A stretch of 14,252 bases of DNA from Pseudomonadota bacterium (GTDB taxonomy: Bacteria > Pseudomonadota > Alphaproteobacteria > Reyranellales > Reyranellaceae): the NCBI GenBank assembly GCA_023436825.1, contig JAEZHS010000669.1, positions 1 through 14,252 of the forward strand, written 5' to 3'. The notes under the pieces were generated by a model, which had not been told where the DNA came from, made no database searches, and was given only the letters and a program-made list of their open reading frames with translations. Numbering within the stretch: position 1 is the stretch's first letter; the number at the start of each line of letters is the position of its first letter. Shown here piece after piece: positions 1 to 6,885 of the stretch. The position numbers were made by a program, and so were the translations under genes.

Positions 1-26
1 CCTCAGGGTGAGGCTTTGCGCTTCCG

Positions 27-1193
27 CTAAGCCGCCTTGGCGCCGAACTCCCGCTCGATCTCGCCGTAGGCCCAGTCAAGCCAGGGCAACAACGCTTCGA
101 GGTCGCTCTTCTCGACCGTGGCGCCGCACCAGATGCGCAGGCCCGGCGGGGCGTCGCGGTAGGAGCCGACGTCATAGCCCGCCTTCTCGGTCTCGAGCAG
201 GTCGGCCATCTTCTTGGCCGCCGCGGCCTGCTTGTCGGTGGCGAGCGCCGTGAACCACGGCGCGGTGATGTTGAGGCACACCGAGGTGTTCGAGCGGATC
301 GCCTTGTCGCCCGCCAGGAAGCCGATCCACTGGCGCTCGGCCACGAACTTTTCCAGCACGCCGAGATTGGCCTCCGAGCGCGCCATCAGCGCCTTGAGCC
401 CGCCAAGGCTCTCGCCCCAGCGCAGGCCGTCGATCGCATCCTCGACACAGAGCAGGGAGGGCGTGTTGATGGTGTCGCCCTTGAAGATCGCCTCGGAGAA
501 CTTGCCGCCCGAGGTCAGGCGGAAGAGCTTCGGCAACGGCCACGGCGGCGACCAGCTCTCCAGGCGCTGCACGGCGCGCGGCGACAGCACGAGAATGCCG
601 TGCGCGCTTTCGCCGCCCATCACCTTCTGCCAGGACCAGGTCACGACATCGAGCTTGGCCCACGGCAGGTCCATGGCGAACACGGCCGAGGTGGCGTCGC
701 AGATCGCGAGACCCTCGCGGTCGGCGGCGATCCAGTCGCCGTTCGGCACCTTCACGCCCGAGGTCGTGCCGTTCCAGGTGAAAACGACGTCGTGCGTCCA
801 GTCGACTGACGCGAGGTCGGCGATTCGGCCGTAGGGCGCCTTCAGCACGCGCGCATCCTTGAGCTTGAGCTGCTTCACGACGTCGGTGACCCAGCCTTCG
901 CCAAAACTCTCCCAGGTCAGCATGTCGACCGGCCGGGCGCCGAGCAGCGACCACAGCGCCATCTCGACGGCGCCGGTATCCGAGGCCGGCACGATGCCGA
1001 CGCGATAGTCGGCCGGAATGCCCAGCAGAGCGCGCGTGCGGTCGACCGCCTCGACGATCTTCTTCTTGCCGAGCTTGGATCGGTGGGACCGCCCGATGGC
1101 GGCATCTTTGAGGACTTCAGGCGTCCATCCCGGACGCTTGGCGCAGGGTCCGGACGAAAAGTCGGGACGCGCCGGACGCATGTTCGGCTTCAT
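27..1193 (-). CDS. serC: Phosphoserine aminotransferase
   Basis: Converts 3-phosphohydroxypyruvate and glutamate to O-phosphoserine and 2-oxoglutarate, the second step of serine synthesis; cytoplasmic and PLP-dependent. The protein is 388 aa, usual for the alphaproteobacterial SerC type. The N-terminus carries the [12 protein letters not shown] signature (residues 12-23). The PLP lysine is expected at Lys190 in SWQKVMGGE, with the upstream aspartate in ICDATSAVF (about 164-172). I chose the ATG at 1193, not the in-frame TTG at 1196, because GGGAGAGG (1205-1198) sits four bases upstream of it. The same Shine-Dalgarno is paired in a hairpin (see the leader feature). Transcription runs out of the left edge; serA is commonly the next gene in this group, but only 26 bases remain. 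Function very sure from the signatures. Confidence 0.97.
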   Translation of the reverse strand: MKPNMRPARPDFSSGPCAKRPGWTPEVLKDAAIGRSHRSKLGKKKIVEAVDRTRALLGIPADYRVGIVPASDTGAVEMALWSLLGARPVDMLTWESFGEGWVTDVVKQLKLKDARVLKAPYGRIADLASVDWTHDVVFTWNGTTSGVKVPNGDWIAADREGLAICDATSAVFAMDLPWAKLDVVTWSWQKVMGGESAHGILVLSPRAVQRLESWSPPWPLPKLFRLTSGGKFSEAIFKGDTINTPSLLCVEDAIDGLRWGESLGGLKALMARSEANLGVLEKFVAERQWIGFLAGDKAIRSNTSVCLNITAPWFTALATDKQAAAAKKMADLLETEKAGYDVGSYRDAPPGLRIWCGATVEKSDLEALLPWLDWAYGEIEREFGAKAA

Positions 1194-1198
1194 CAAAC

Positions 1199-1269
1199 CT
1201 CTCCCTTACAGAAGAGCTGCACTCCGGTGGGGGAGCGTGGCCCGGCGTGGTGATACCGACGCACGGGCC
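1199..1269 (-). promoter_or_regulatory. Structured serC leader, candidate serC RNA motif
   Basis: Two hairpins lie between the downstream end of the HAD gene and the serC ATG. The distal one (1239-1269) pairs GGCCCG-GCGT-GGT with ACC-G-ACGC-A-CGGGCC around a GAT loop. The proximal one (1199-1216) pairs CTCTTC on the minus strand with GGGAGAG, which is the serC Shine-Dalgarno; the loop is TGTAA. A conserved two-hairpin serC motif is known upstream of serC-serA operons in alphaproteobacteria. The position and the arrangement fit, but I could not compare this sequence with the family consensus. The distal hairpin could instead terminate transcription coming from the HAD gene; neither strand has a T-run after it. 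Confidence 0.5.
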
Positions 1270-1322
1270 GTCTGACAAGAGCGACAAGGTGTCTGGGCTC
1301 CGGTCGGGACGACGGAATCGAC

Positions 1323-2033
1323 TTAGGTCAGCGCTGCGCCAAGTTCCTTGAAGTCCGCCAGGATGAGATCAGGTTGGTGCGGCGTCTCGCCGAACGGCCG
1401 CTTGCGCCGGTTTATGAAGGCCGTGCGCATGCCGTAGGACTTGGCGCCGATGCAGTCGAAGGCATGGTTGGCGACGAACAGGATGCCCGAGCGGTCCTCG
1501 CCGATGATCTCCTCGGCCTTGGCGTAGGTCTTCCAGTGCGGCTTGAAGTAGCCCGCCTCCTGTACCGAGATCACGTGGTCGAAGGCAAAGCCGATGTGCG
1601 GCCCCGCCGCCTCGAGCATGTCACGGTCACCGTTCGACAGGATCGCAAGCTTGTAGCCTGCCGACCGCAGCTCGCCGAGCGCCGCGACCACGTCGGGAAA
1701 CGGCTTCAGCCTTTCGATCTCGCCGACCAGCGCCCTCACCTCATCCTGGGTATAGGTGATGCTGCAGCGATCCATGACGTGGGAGACGGCGCGATGGCCG
1801 ATCTGCCGATACGGCGTGTGGCCGCGGTCGCACAGCGCGTCGATCATGGAGTTCTCGTAGTGGGTGCGCCGCCACCAGGTGACGAAGCTGTTGGGCTTGC
1901 CGTCCCAGCCCTTCGCCTTCAGGAAAGGCGTCACCGCCTCGGTGAGGCCCTTCTGCATGTCGACGATCGTGCCGTACTGATCGAACGCCAGCGCCTTGAT
2001 CTCGCACTTCAGGACATCGCGTATGGCCGTCAT
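1323..2033 (-). CDS. Haloacid dehalogenase type II-like HAD hydrolase
   Basis: A 236-aa HAD-superfamily hydrolase with a small helical cap, closest in layout to L-2-haloacid dehalogenases, which swap a halide at C2 for hydroxyl. Motif I is AFDQYGTIVD, with the first Asp as nucleophile. A cap arginine is present in WWRRTHYEN. Motif II is ILSNGD, the motif III Lys and a following Tyr are in FKPHWKTYAKA, and motif IV is FVANHAFDCIGA. In true dehalogenases motif IV usually reads SNAWD; here His replaces the Asn, so the substrate is uncertain. The start at 2033 is set by GGAGG five bases upstream; a longer reading to 2099 has no such site and would run towards the fluoride leader. It stands alone, divergent from crcB. 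Confidence 0.85.
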   Translation of the reverse strand: MTAIRDVLKCEIKALAFDQYGTIVDMQKGLTEAVTPFLKAKGWDGKPNSFVTWWRRTHYENSMIDALCDRGHTPYRQIGHRAVSHVMDRCSITYTQDEVRALVGEIERLKPFPDVVAALGELRSAGYKLAILSNGDRDMLEAAGPHIGFAFDHVISVQEAGYFKPHWKTYAKAEEIIGEDRSGILFVANHAFDCIGAKSYGMRTAFINRRKRPFGETPHQPDLILADFKELGAALT

Positions 2034-2142
2034 GCTTGCCTCCCTGTACGTCGGCGTCGCCGCCGCTGCTTGTCGATGATGACGCCGTTGATCCTTCATT
2101 GCAGCTGGAACGGCGGAGTATTAAGAAAGACCCCCATCGGAT

Positions 2143-2190
2143 GGGGATGGAGTCCCCCGACAACCGCCGAAAGGCTGATGACTCCTACTT
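2143..2190 (+). promoter_or_regulatory. Fluoride riboswitch aptamer (crcB motif)
   Basis: The sequence matches the crcB/fluoride aptamer by element. GGGG (2143-2146) faces CCCC (2154-2157) for the pseudoknot. GGAGT (2149-2153) pairs with ACTCC (2181-2185) for the main stem. GCC-GAAA-GGC (2166-2175) forms the second hairpin. The conserved TGATG (2176-2180) and CTCCTAC end follow. It is 59 bases upstream of crcB on the same strand, the classic arrangement. Fluoride binding should raise expression of the genes behind it. A possible -10 (TATTAA, 2119-2124) lies just before it, but no well-spaced -35 is seen. Confidence 0.93.
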
Positions 2191-2213
2191 GGCGCGCGAG
2201 CGCCGGTAGGAGT
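2181..2213 (+). promoter_or_regulatory. Riboswitch expression-platform hairpin
   Basis: ACTCCTAC (2181-2188) pairs perfectly with GTAGGAGT (2206-2213), and inside it GGCGC (2191-2195) pairs with GCGCC (2200-2204) around a GCGA loop. The 5' arm is the 3' strand of the aptamer stem: ACTCC can pair with GGAGT at 2149 or with the second copy at 2209, not both. This is the expected switch. No T-run follows, so it is not an ordinary intrinsic terminator; Rho or translation may be the output. Confidence 0.75.
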
Positions 2214-2223
2214 GTTGCCGCCG

Positions 2224-2248
2224 GTCTCGCTGAGAATGGGAGCGAGAC
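2224..2248 (+). promoter_or_regulatory. Hairpin presenting the crcB ribosome binding site
   Basis: GTCTCGCT (2224-2231) is the exact reverse complement of AGCGAGAC (2241-2248), giving an 8-bp stem with a 9-base loop ending one base before the crcB ATG. The Shine-Dalgarno GGGAG (2238-2242) lies across the loop and the stem edge. It can plausibly limit crcB translation initiation, alone or together with the riboswitch hairpin. Confidence 0.55.
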
Positions 2249-2629
2249 ATGGCTTATCTGATCGTCTTCATCGGCGCTGGATTGGGAGGTGCGCTTCGCC
2301 ACGTGGTGAACGTCCTCACGATGCGCCTGGCGCATCCAACCTACGTCGGAACACTCTTCATCAACGTCACAGGCTCGTTCCTGATCGGCGCGGTCGTCGG
2401 ATACTTTGCCTTGAAGGCACACCTCCCGTCCCGGCTTCAACTTTTCCTCACGACCGGAATACTGGGCGGCTACACGACGTTCTCCACCTTCTCGCTGGAA
2501 ACAGTCCTGCTCATCGAGCGCAACCAGTACGGCACAGCAGCCAGATACGCCGCAGGTTCCGCGATACTCTCCGTTGCCGCCACATTTGCCGCCCTGTTGC
2601 TCATCCGGCTCCTGCTTCGGGCAGGATAA
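2249..2629 (+). CDS. crcB: Fluoride channel CrcB/Fluc
   Basis: A 126-aa inner-membrane protein with four membrane segments, the normal size for the single-domain Fluc channels that work as antiparallel dimers and let fluoride out of the cell. Family signatures are visible: the N-terminal GAGLGGALRH, GTLFINVTGSFLIG with the pore asparagine, and GGYTTFSTFSLE with the two pore-lining phenylalanines. GGGAG stands six bases before the ATG. It follows a fluoride riboswitch and is 26 bases ahead of a small EamA transporter, so the two are probably one transcript. Identification is firm from motifs and riboswitch together. Confidence 0.97.
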   Translation: MAYLIVFIGAGLGGALRHVVNVLTMRLAHPTYVGTLFINVTGSFLIGAVVGYFALKAHLPSRLQLFLTTGILGGYTTFSTFSLETVLLIERNQYGTAARYAAGSAILSVAATFAALLLIRLLLRAG

Positions 2630-2655
2630 TCACCAACTCCATCGAGGACTTGACC

Positions 2656-3093
2656 ATGTTCGCGACTTCGACAGCCTGGCTTCCCTGGGCGCTCTTGTCG
2701 GCTTCGTTTGCGGCCCTGACGGCCATCTTCGGCAAAGTCGGCGTCGCGAACGTAAATGCCGATCTCGCGACGTTGATACGAACGGTCGTCATTCTCTGCA
2801 CGTTGCTCGGCATCGTCAGCTTGACCGGCCAATGGCAGGCGCCTGCGACGATCTCATCTCGGACATGGCTCTTTCTGATTCTCTCGGGCCTGGCCACAGG
2901 AGCGTCGTGGCTCTGCTACTTTCGGGCCCTCAAGGTGGGTGATGCGGCCCGCGTCGCACCAATAGACAAGTTGAGCGTCGTTCTTGTCGCCGTATTCGGC
3001 GCGGTCTTCCTGAGCGAGCGATTGAGCGGCTTGAATTGGCTGGGCGTGGCGTTGATCGGCGGCGGCGCACTCCTGGTCGCCTACAAGGGCTGA
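2656..3093 (+). CDS. Half-size EamA-family transporter
   Basis: A 145-aa membrane protein with about five predicted membrane segments: roughly residues 7-29, 39-60, 69-92, 100-120 and 125-143. It corresponds to one EamA domain; most EamA (drug/metabolite transporter) proteins have two in tandem, so this one would act as a dimer. Typical segments are SGLATGASWLCYFRAL and the following PIDKLSVVLVA with FLSERLSG. GAGGA (2644-2648) stands seven bases before the ATG. It is in the same direction as crcB and close behind it, so it should be under fluoride riboswitch control. The substrate is not known from the sequence. Confidence 0.88.
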   Translation: MFATSTAWLPWALLSASFAALTAIFGKVGVANVNADLATLIRTVVILCTLLGIVSLTGQWQAPATISSRTWLFLILSGLATGASWLCYFRALKVGDAARVAPIDKLSVVLVAVFGAVFLSERLSGLNWLGVALIGGGALLVAYKG

Positions 3094-3103
3094 CTGTCAT
3101 CAC

Positions 3104-3131
3104 CGCCGCCGGTCGATCATTGCCGGCGGCG
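3104..3131. terminator. Hairpin between convergent genes
   Basis: CGCCGCCGG (3104-3112) and CCGGCGGCG (3123-3131) form a perfect 9-bp stem with a 10-base loop. It lies between the stop of the EamA gene (3093) and covers the stop of the opposite gene (3117). Position favours a two-way terminator; there is no T-run on either side. Confidence 0.4.
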
Positions 3132-4772
3132 CAGCTCGTAGTAAGTGCCGGCGGTGGGATCGCTGAAGGCGGGCACGGCCCGGTAATTGTCGTGCAGCAT
3201 CCGCCAGATGGCCGACGCCCGGTCGGCGGCGGAGAGGGCGCCGAGCTGGCCGGTCAGTTCGGCTTCGTTCCATGTCCAGACGTCGGAGATGACGACGCGA
3301 TAGCCGCGGTCGAAGGCCTGGTCGATGTCATGCTTCAGGACCTCGGCATTGCGCTCCGCCGTCCAGTCGGGATGGCGGATGGCGCCGGCATCGACGGCGA
3401 TCCACTTGAACTTCGCGTCCGACGGCTTGCCGTCCCAGTCCCAAGTGCGGCTCCACAGCGCGTACTGCCACATGGTGATGGGCTCGAAGCCCCAGTAGAC
3501 GAAGACCGTCGACGCCGGCGGGAAGCGCCGCTCGAGCGCGGCCACGGCCCTGAGCGCGTCCGCGTCGCCGCCGCGGAAGCGCGCGAGCTGGCCGACATTC
3601 CAGACCAGGGGCAGCAGCGATGCCACGGCAAGGGTGATGGCGACACTGTGCGCGCGCGGCAGCAGCGCCCCCAGCAGCAGCGCCCACGCCACCGCCAGCC
3701 ACGGCATGACGTTGATCTGCATCTGCGGATCCTGGGGCTGCGAGTAGAGGTTCAGCACCTGCCCCGCCCCGAGCGCGCCGAGAAAGACGATCGCGACGGC
3801 CCGCACCCGCGGCTCCATGCGGCGCGGCCACAACACGACGACGGCGGCGATGAGGATCACGACCTGCAGCGCGACCGATACGATCAGGGGTCCTGCCGTG
3901 CGCCTGGCGGACAACGGATCGACCCAGCCGCCGACGATCAGGAAATAGTTGCCGACGCCCGACAGCATCATCCAGGCCTTGTCCCACGACAGGCCCGCCC
4001 AGCCGGTGGCGACGCCCTTGCCGGTCCACAGGATGTCGTGCAGGCCGACGGCGCCCTGATAGCGTTCCGACCAGAGCTGGACGATACCGGCCACGACGAC
4101 GATGGAAACGACGAGGGTGCCGATCATCGCCGCGCGGCGCACCGGCGGTACCTGCGTCCGGGCCGGCGACAGGGCGAGCGCCAGGACAAGCGCGGGCAGC
4201 AGCGGGAACAGCAGGCGCCATTCGATCAGCCAGCCCACCGTGAAGAGCGCACCGACCAAAGCCACCCGGAGGTACGTCGGCCGGTCGAACCACAGGCCGG
4301 CCAGCGCCATCGCGCCCAGGACCAGCGTGTAGCCCGGCATGATGTCCTCGCTGATCACCGAGAGCAGCAGGACGAAGCCGCAGCCGAAGTGGAAGCAGGA
4401 GGCCAGGACAGCCGCGCGGACGCTGCGGGTCAGGCGATGGACGAAGGCATAGACGATCGTCGTCGCGAGGCTGGCGAAGAAGGCGTTGAGCCAGGCGAAC
4501 TGCCGCCAGGGCACGCCGCGGTCGATGCCGAGCCAGTCGAGCAGCCGGCAGAGCGCGCCGTAGAGCGGGAAGTAGAGATAGTTCGACGGATCGAGCCGCG
4601 CGCGCGAGGGATCGGCGATCCAGGGTTCGGCCTGGATGCTCTTGTACATGCCGTTGGCGGTGATGATGTGGACGTTCTGCAGCCAGGCGATCAGGCCGCA
4701 GAGCGCCAACAACGACAACGCGAAAACCAGCACGAGATGCGCCGGGGGCGTGCGCCTCCAGTCGTGCGTCAT
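3117..4772 (-). CDS. Multi-spanning GT-C-like membrane protein
   Basis: A 551-aa protein with a membrane segment at about residues 11-32, roughly ten more hydrophobic segments up to about residue 400, and a soluble C-terminal part of about 150 aa rich in aromatic residues. This is the layout of GT-C glycosyltransferases (ArnT/PMT/GT39-like), which transfer sugars from polyprenyl phosphate on the outer side of the membrane. The first outer loop (about 35-68) has several acidic residues, including Asp54 and Asp61, where GT-C enzymes carry their catalytic Asp, but I see no definitive motif. It is last in an operon behind a GtrB-like GT2, which makes the donor that such enzymes use. The start is the first ATG, inside one arm of a large palindrome; the Shine-Dalgarno is weak (GGAAG). 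Exact activity unknown. Confidence 0.75.
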   Translation of the reverse strand: MTHDWRRTPPAHLVLVFALSLLALCGLIAWLQNVHIITANGMYKSIQAEPWIADPSRARLDPSNYLYFPLYGALCRLLDWLGIDRGVPWRQFAWLNAFFASLATTIVYAFVHRLTRSVRAAVLASCFHFGCGFVLLLSVISEDIMPGYTLVLGAMALAGLWFDRPTYLRVALVGALFTVGWLIEWRLLFPLLPALVLALALSPARTQVPPVRRAAMIGTLVVSIVVVAGIVQLWSERYQGAVGLHDILWTGKGVATGWAGLSWDKAWMMLSGVGNYFLIVGGWVDPLSARRTAGPLIVSVALQVVILIAAVVVLWPRRMEPRVRAVAIVFLGALGAGQVLNLYSQPQDPQMQINVMPWLAVAWALLLGALLPRAHSVAITLAVASLLPLVWNVGQLARFRGGDADALRAVAALERRFPPASTVFVYWGFEPITMWQYALWSRTWDWDGKPSDAKFKWIAVDAGAIRHPDWTAERNAEVLKHDIDQAFDRGYRVVISDVWTWNEAELTGQLGALSAADRASAIWRMLHDNYRAVPAFSDPTAGTYYELRRRQ

Positions 4773-4849
4773 GGTCTTCCGGACCGCGAGCCTCCGGCTC
4801 GCTCATGATTCATGAGCGCGCCAGGAGGCGCACGGTCCGGAAGAGCATG
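4770..4849. repeat. Large imperfect palindrome covering a start codon
   Basis: The left arm (4773-4808) and right arm (4810-4846) are reverse complements apart from four mismatches and one gap, with a single central base; the flanking CAT (4770) and ATG (4847) extend the symmetry. Each arm also holds its own small hairpin: GCGAGCC-TCC-GGCTCGC (4786-4802) and GCGCC-AGGA-GGCGC (4818-4831). It fills most of the gap between the cupin stop (4869) and the GT-C-like gene. The structure recalls REP-type paired palindromes; no second copy is seen in this window. Confidence 0.8.
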
Positions 4850-4868
4850 AGAAGACGCGCCTCTACCA

Positions 4869-5135
4869 TCACATCTTCCGCCCGACCAACGTGACGGCGC
4901 CCTCCGGTCCGTAGCTCTCGGAATGCAGGCAGCCCCTGGGCATGGTGAAGGTCTCGCCGGCACGGTAAGTGCGGCTCGCGCCGTCACGCGTCAGTGTAAG
5001 CGCGCCTTTCACGACCATCGCCCGCACGTCGAACGGATGGCTGTGCTCGGGATTCACTTTCACGCCGGGCGTGGTGTTGGTGACGACGTCATAGCCGTCG
5101 CGCTTCAGCTCGGCCTCGAAGGTCTGTCGGTCCAT
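4869..5135 (-). CDS. Small cupin-domain protein
   Basis: An 88-aa single-domain cupin beta-barrel. Motif 1 is visible as EHSHPFDVRAMVVKG, with two histidines as metal ligands, and motif 2 as FTMPRGCLHSE, with the third histidine. The start at 5135 is supported by GAGGAG six bases upstream and leaves a 10-base gap after the methyltransferase stop; an earlier reading to 5174 would overlap that gene and has no better site. As the third gene of the glycosyltransferase operon it might act on a sugar or sense a metabolite, but small cupins have many roles and none can be assigned. Confidence 0.85.
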   Translation of the reverse strand: MDRQTFEAELKRDGYDVVTNTTPGVKVNPEHSHPFDVRAMVVKGALTLTRDGASRTYRAGETFTMPRGCLHSESYGPEGAVTLVGRKM

Positions 5136-5145
5136 CCCGGTCTCC

Positions 5146-5859
5146 TCAGGCGCCTTTGCGCGCCGCCACGACATATTGCGCTCCGAGCGGCAGCCACGCC
5201 AGCGTCCGGTCGATGGGCCGCAGGAAGGCGAGGCCGGGCGGCATGAACATCAGGTAGTCGGTCTCGAGCTCGTAGCGCGCCGTGTCGAGCAGGCCGTAGC
5301 GCACCTCTCGGGCATCCAGCAGGATGGCGTTCTCGTCGATCGGCGTGCGGGCGATGACGTAGCGCACCAGCGGATTGCGCGGATTGTGCTCGAAGACGTA
5401 GATCCGGCCACCGGGCTTCAGCACGCGGCCGAGCTCGCGATAGACCGCCTGGCGCTCCACGACCGGCACGTGATGCAGCACGGCGCTGATGGTGACGACG
5501 TCGAACTGCCGGTCGGCGAAGGGCGTTCTAGCCCCCTCCTGCGTCGCCAGTGCCGGCGCCGGGCCCAGCGCCGCCGGCCAGCGCTTGCCGACCTCGGCCA
5601 GCATGCCGCCCGATACGTCACAGCCGGTGAAGGCAGCCCGCGCGCCGAGCACTCCCAGAACCCTCATGAGGTCGCCCGCGCCGCAGCCATAGTCGAGCAC
5701 GGCCAATCCGCCGGTCTTCAGCGCGGGCTCGCGGCGCAGCAGCCAGCGCGCCTTCACGGCGATGAACTGGTCGGCCGAATCGCCCATCATGCGCTTGACG
5801 GGATTGTCGAGGCCGCCGTCGTAGGACGCAGCGTGGCGATCGAACTCCGGCGGCGTCAT
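5146..5859 (-). CDS. Class I SAM-dependent methyltransferase
   Basis: A 237-aa protein with a Rossmann-type methyltransferase core. The SAM-binding motif I is VLDYGCGAGD (54-63), followed by an acidic residue in GCDVSGGML (about 79-87), a motif near FDVVTISAVLHHV and LGRVLKPGGRIYVFEHNPRNP. The last part resembles the HNP-type enzymes often placed in polysaccharide or lipid gene clusters. The start overlaps the stop of the upstream GT2 by four bases (ATGA), so translation is probably coupled. The substrate is likely a sugar or lipid intermediate of the same pathway; this is inferred from context only. Confidence 0.9.
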   Translation of the reverse strand: MTPPEFDRHAASYDGGLDNPVKRMMGDSADQFIAVKARWLLRREPALKTGGLAVLDYGCGAGDLMRVLGVLGARAAFTGCDVSGGMLAEVGKRWPAALGPAPALATQEGARTPFADRQFDVVTISAVLHHVPVVERQAVYRELGRVLKPGGRIYVFEHNPRNPLVRYVIARTPIDENAILLDAREVRYGLLDTARYELETDYLMFMPPGLAFLRPIDRTLAWLPLGAQYVVAARKGA

Positions 5860-6800
5860 TTGGGGCCGCCGACGATGTCACGGATCATGAAGAGCGGCCG
5901 GCCCTTGCTCTGGTCGTAGAGCCGGCCGAGATAGGCGCCGATGATGCCCAGCATCAGAAACTGCATGCCGCCCAGAAGGCCGACAGCCGCCATCAGCGAC
6001 GTCCAGCCGGGCATCGTGTGGCCGAACACCCAGCCGATGATGGAATAGACGAAGAAGGCGAAGCCGACCGCGGCCATCACCCAGCCGATGGTCATCGAGG
6101 CCATCAGCGGCACGATAGAGAAGGCGGTGATGGCGTCGGCGGCGAAGCGCACCATCTTGGACAAGGGATACTTGCTCTCGCCCGCCACCCGCGCCTTGCG
6201 GTCGTAGGGCAGCGGCACCTGCTTGCCGCCGATCCAGGCGACCATGCCGCGCACGAAGCGATGGCGTTCGGGCATGGCGGTCAGGAGATCGAGCACGCGA
6301 CGCGTGACCAGGCGGAAGTCGCCGGCATCGAGCGGGATCTCGACGTCGGTCATGCGGCCGATCAGGCGATAGAAGGCGGCGGCCGTGGCGCGCTTGAACA
6401 GCCCTTCGCCCTCGCGCTGGCGGCGCTGGCCGTAGACGACATCCGCTCCCTGATCCATCAAGGCCATCATGTCGGGCAGCAGCTCGGGCGGATCCTGCAG
6501 GTCGGCGTCGATGATCAGGATGCGCTCGCCGCGGCATACGGTGAGACCGGCGGTGAGCGCGAGCTGATGGCCGTGATTGCGCATCAACCGCACTGCGACG
6601 ACGCGCGGATCGCGGGCGGCGGCCTCGGTCATGACCTCCCAGGTGCGGTCGTGCGAGCCGTCGTCGACCATCACGATCTCGCTGGTGCTGCCCACGCCGT
6701 CGAGCACGGCGCCGACGCGGCGCAAGAATTCGGGCAGGACATCCTGTTCGTTGTAGCAAGGGGCCACCACGGACAGCGCCGGGCGGTTGGCGGGAGTCAT
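5856..6800 (-). CDS. GtrB/DPM1-like polyprenyl-phosphate glycosyltransferase
   Basis: A 314-aa GT2 enzyme expected to move a sugar from a nucleotide donor to polyprenyl phosphate on the inner face of the membrane. The GT-A domain shows VVAPCYNEQD near the N-terminus, VDDGSHD (45-51) and the metal-binding DADLQDPPE (98-106). The family signatures DAGDFRLV and AGESKYPLSKM follow, and two membrane helices close the protein, as in GtrB. I took the ATG at 6800 because the protein family begins just before the VVAPCYNE strand; a longer reading to 6932 runs back into the neighbouring gene. No good Shine-Dalgarno is visible. First gene of the four-gene operon; glucose, mannose or another sugar cannot be told apart. 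Confidence 0.92.
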   Translation of the reverse strand: MTPANRPALSVVAPCYNEQDVLPEFLRRVGAVLDGVGSTSEIVMVDDGSHDRTWEVMTEAAARDPRVVAVRLMRNHGHQLALTAGLTVCRGERILIIDADLQDPPELLPDMMALMDQGADVVYGQRRQREGEGLFKRATAAAFYRLIGRMTDVEIPLDAGDFRLVTRRVLDLLTAMPERHRFVRGMVAWIGGKQVPLPYDRKARVAGESKYPLSKMVRFAADAITAFSIVPLMASMTIGWVMAAVGFAFFVYSIIGWVFGHTMPGWTSLMAAVGLLGGMQFLMLGIIGAYLGRLYDQSKGRPLFMIRDIVGGPK

Positions 6801-6824
6801 GCCGGAGCAATAAACGATACCGGA

Positions 6825-6847
6825 GCCGAGGCCAAGGTGACCTCGGC
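6825..6847. other. Short hairpin upstream of the GT2 gene
   Basis: GCCGAGG (6825-6831) and CCTCGGC (6841-6847) form a 7-bp stem with a 9-base loop in the 85-base gap between the 265-aa gene and the GT2 gene. No T-run follows on either strand. It could be a weak terminator for the upstream gene or part of the GT2 leader. Confidence 0.3.
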
Positions 6848-6885
6848 AGGTTCCGTCAGAATCGCCTGTTGCGCCTTGCTTCGAG

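Noticed and set aside
1..26. Small CCTCA-GGG-TGAGG hairpin at the left edge
   Set aside because: It has only five base pairs and cannot be judged because the window ends; it could be the serC-serA gap.
1374..2261. A 295-codon plus-strand frame over the HAD gene
   Set aside because: It is a shadow of the HAD gene, whose motifs are intact, and it would run across the fluoride aptamer.
2212..2655. A longer start for the EamA protein that would overlap crcB in another frame
   Set aside because: The added residues are basic and non-hydrophobic; the ATG at 2656 has GAGGA before it and opens the first membrane segment.
3036..4808. A 590-codon open frame on the plus strand opposite the GT-C-like gene
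   Set aside because: The sequence is Arg/Gln/Asp-rich low-complexity typical of an antisense frame in GC-rich DNA, while the minus frame has clear membrane helices.
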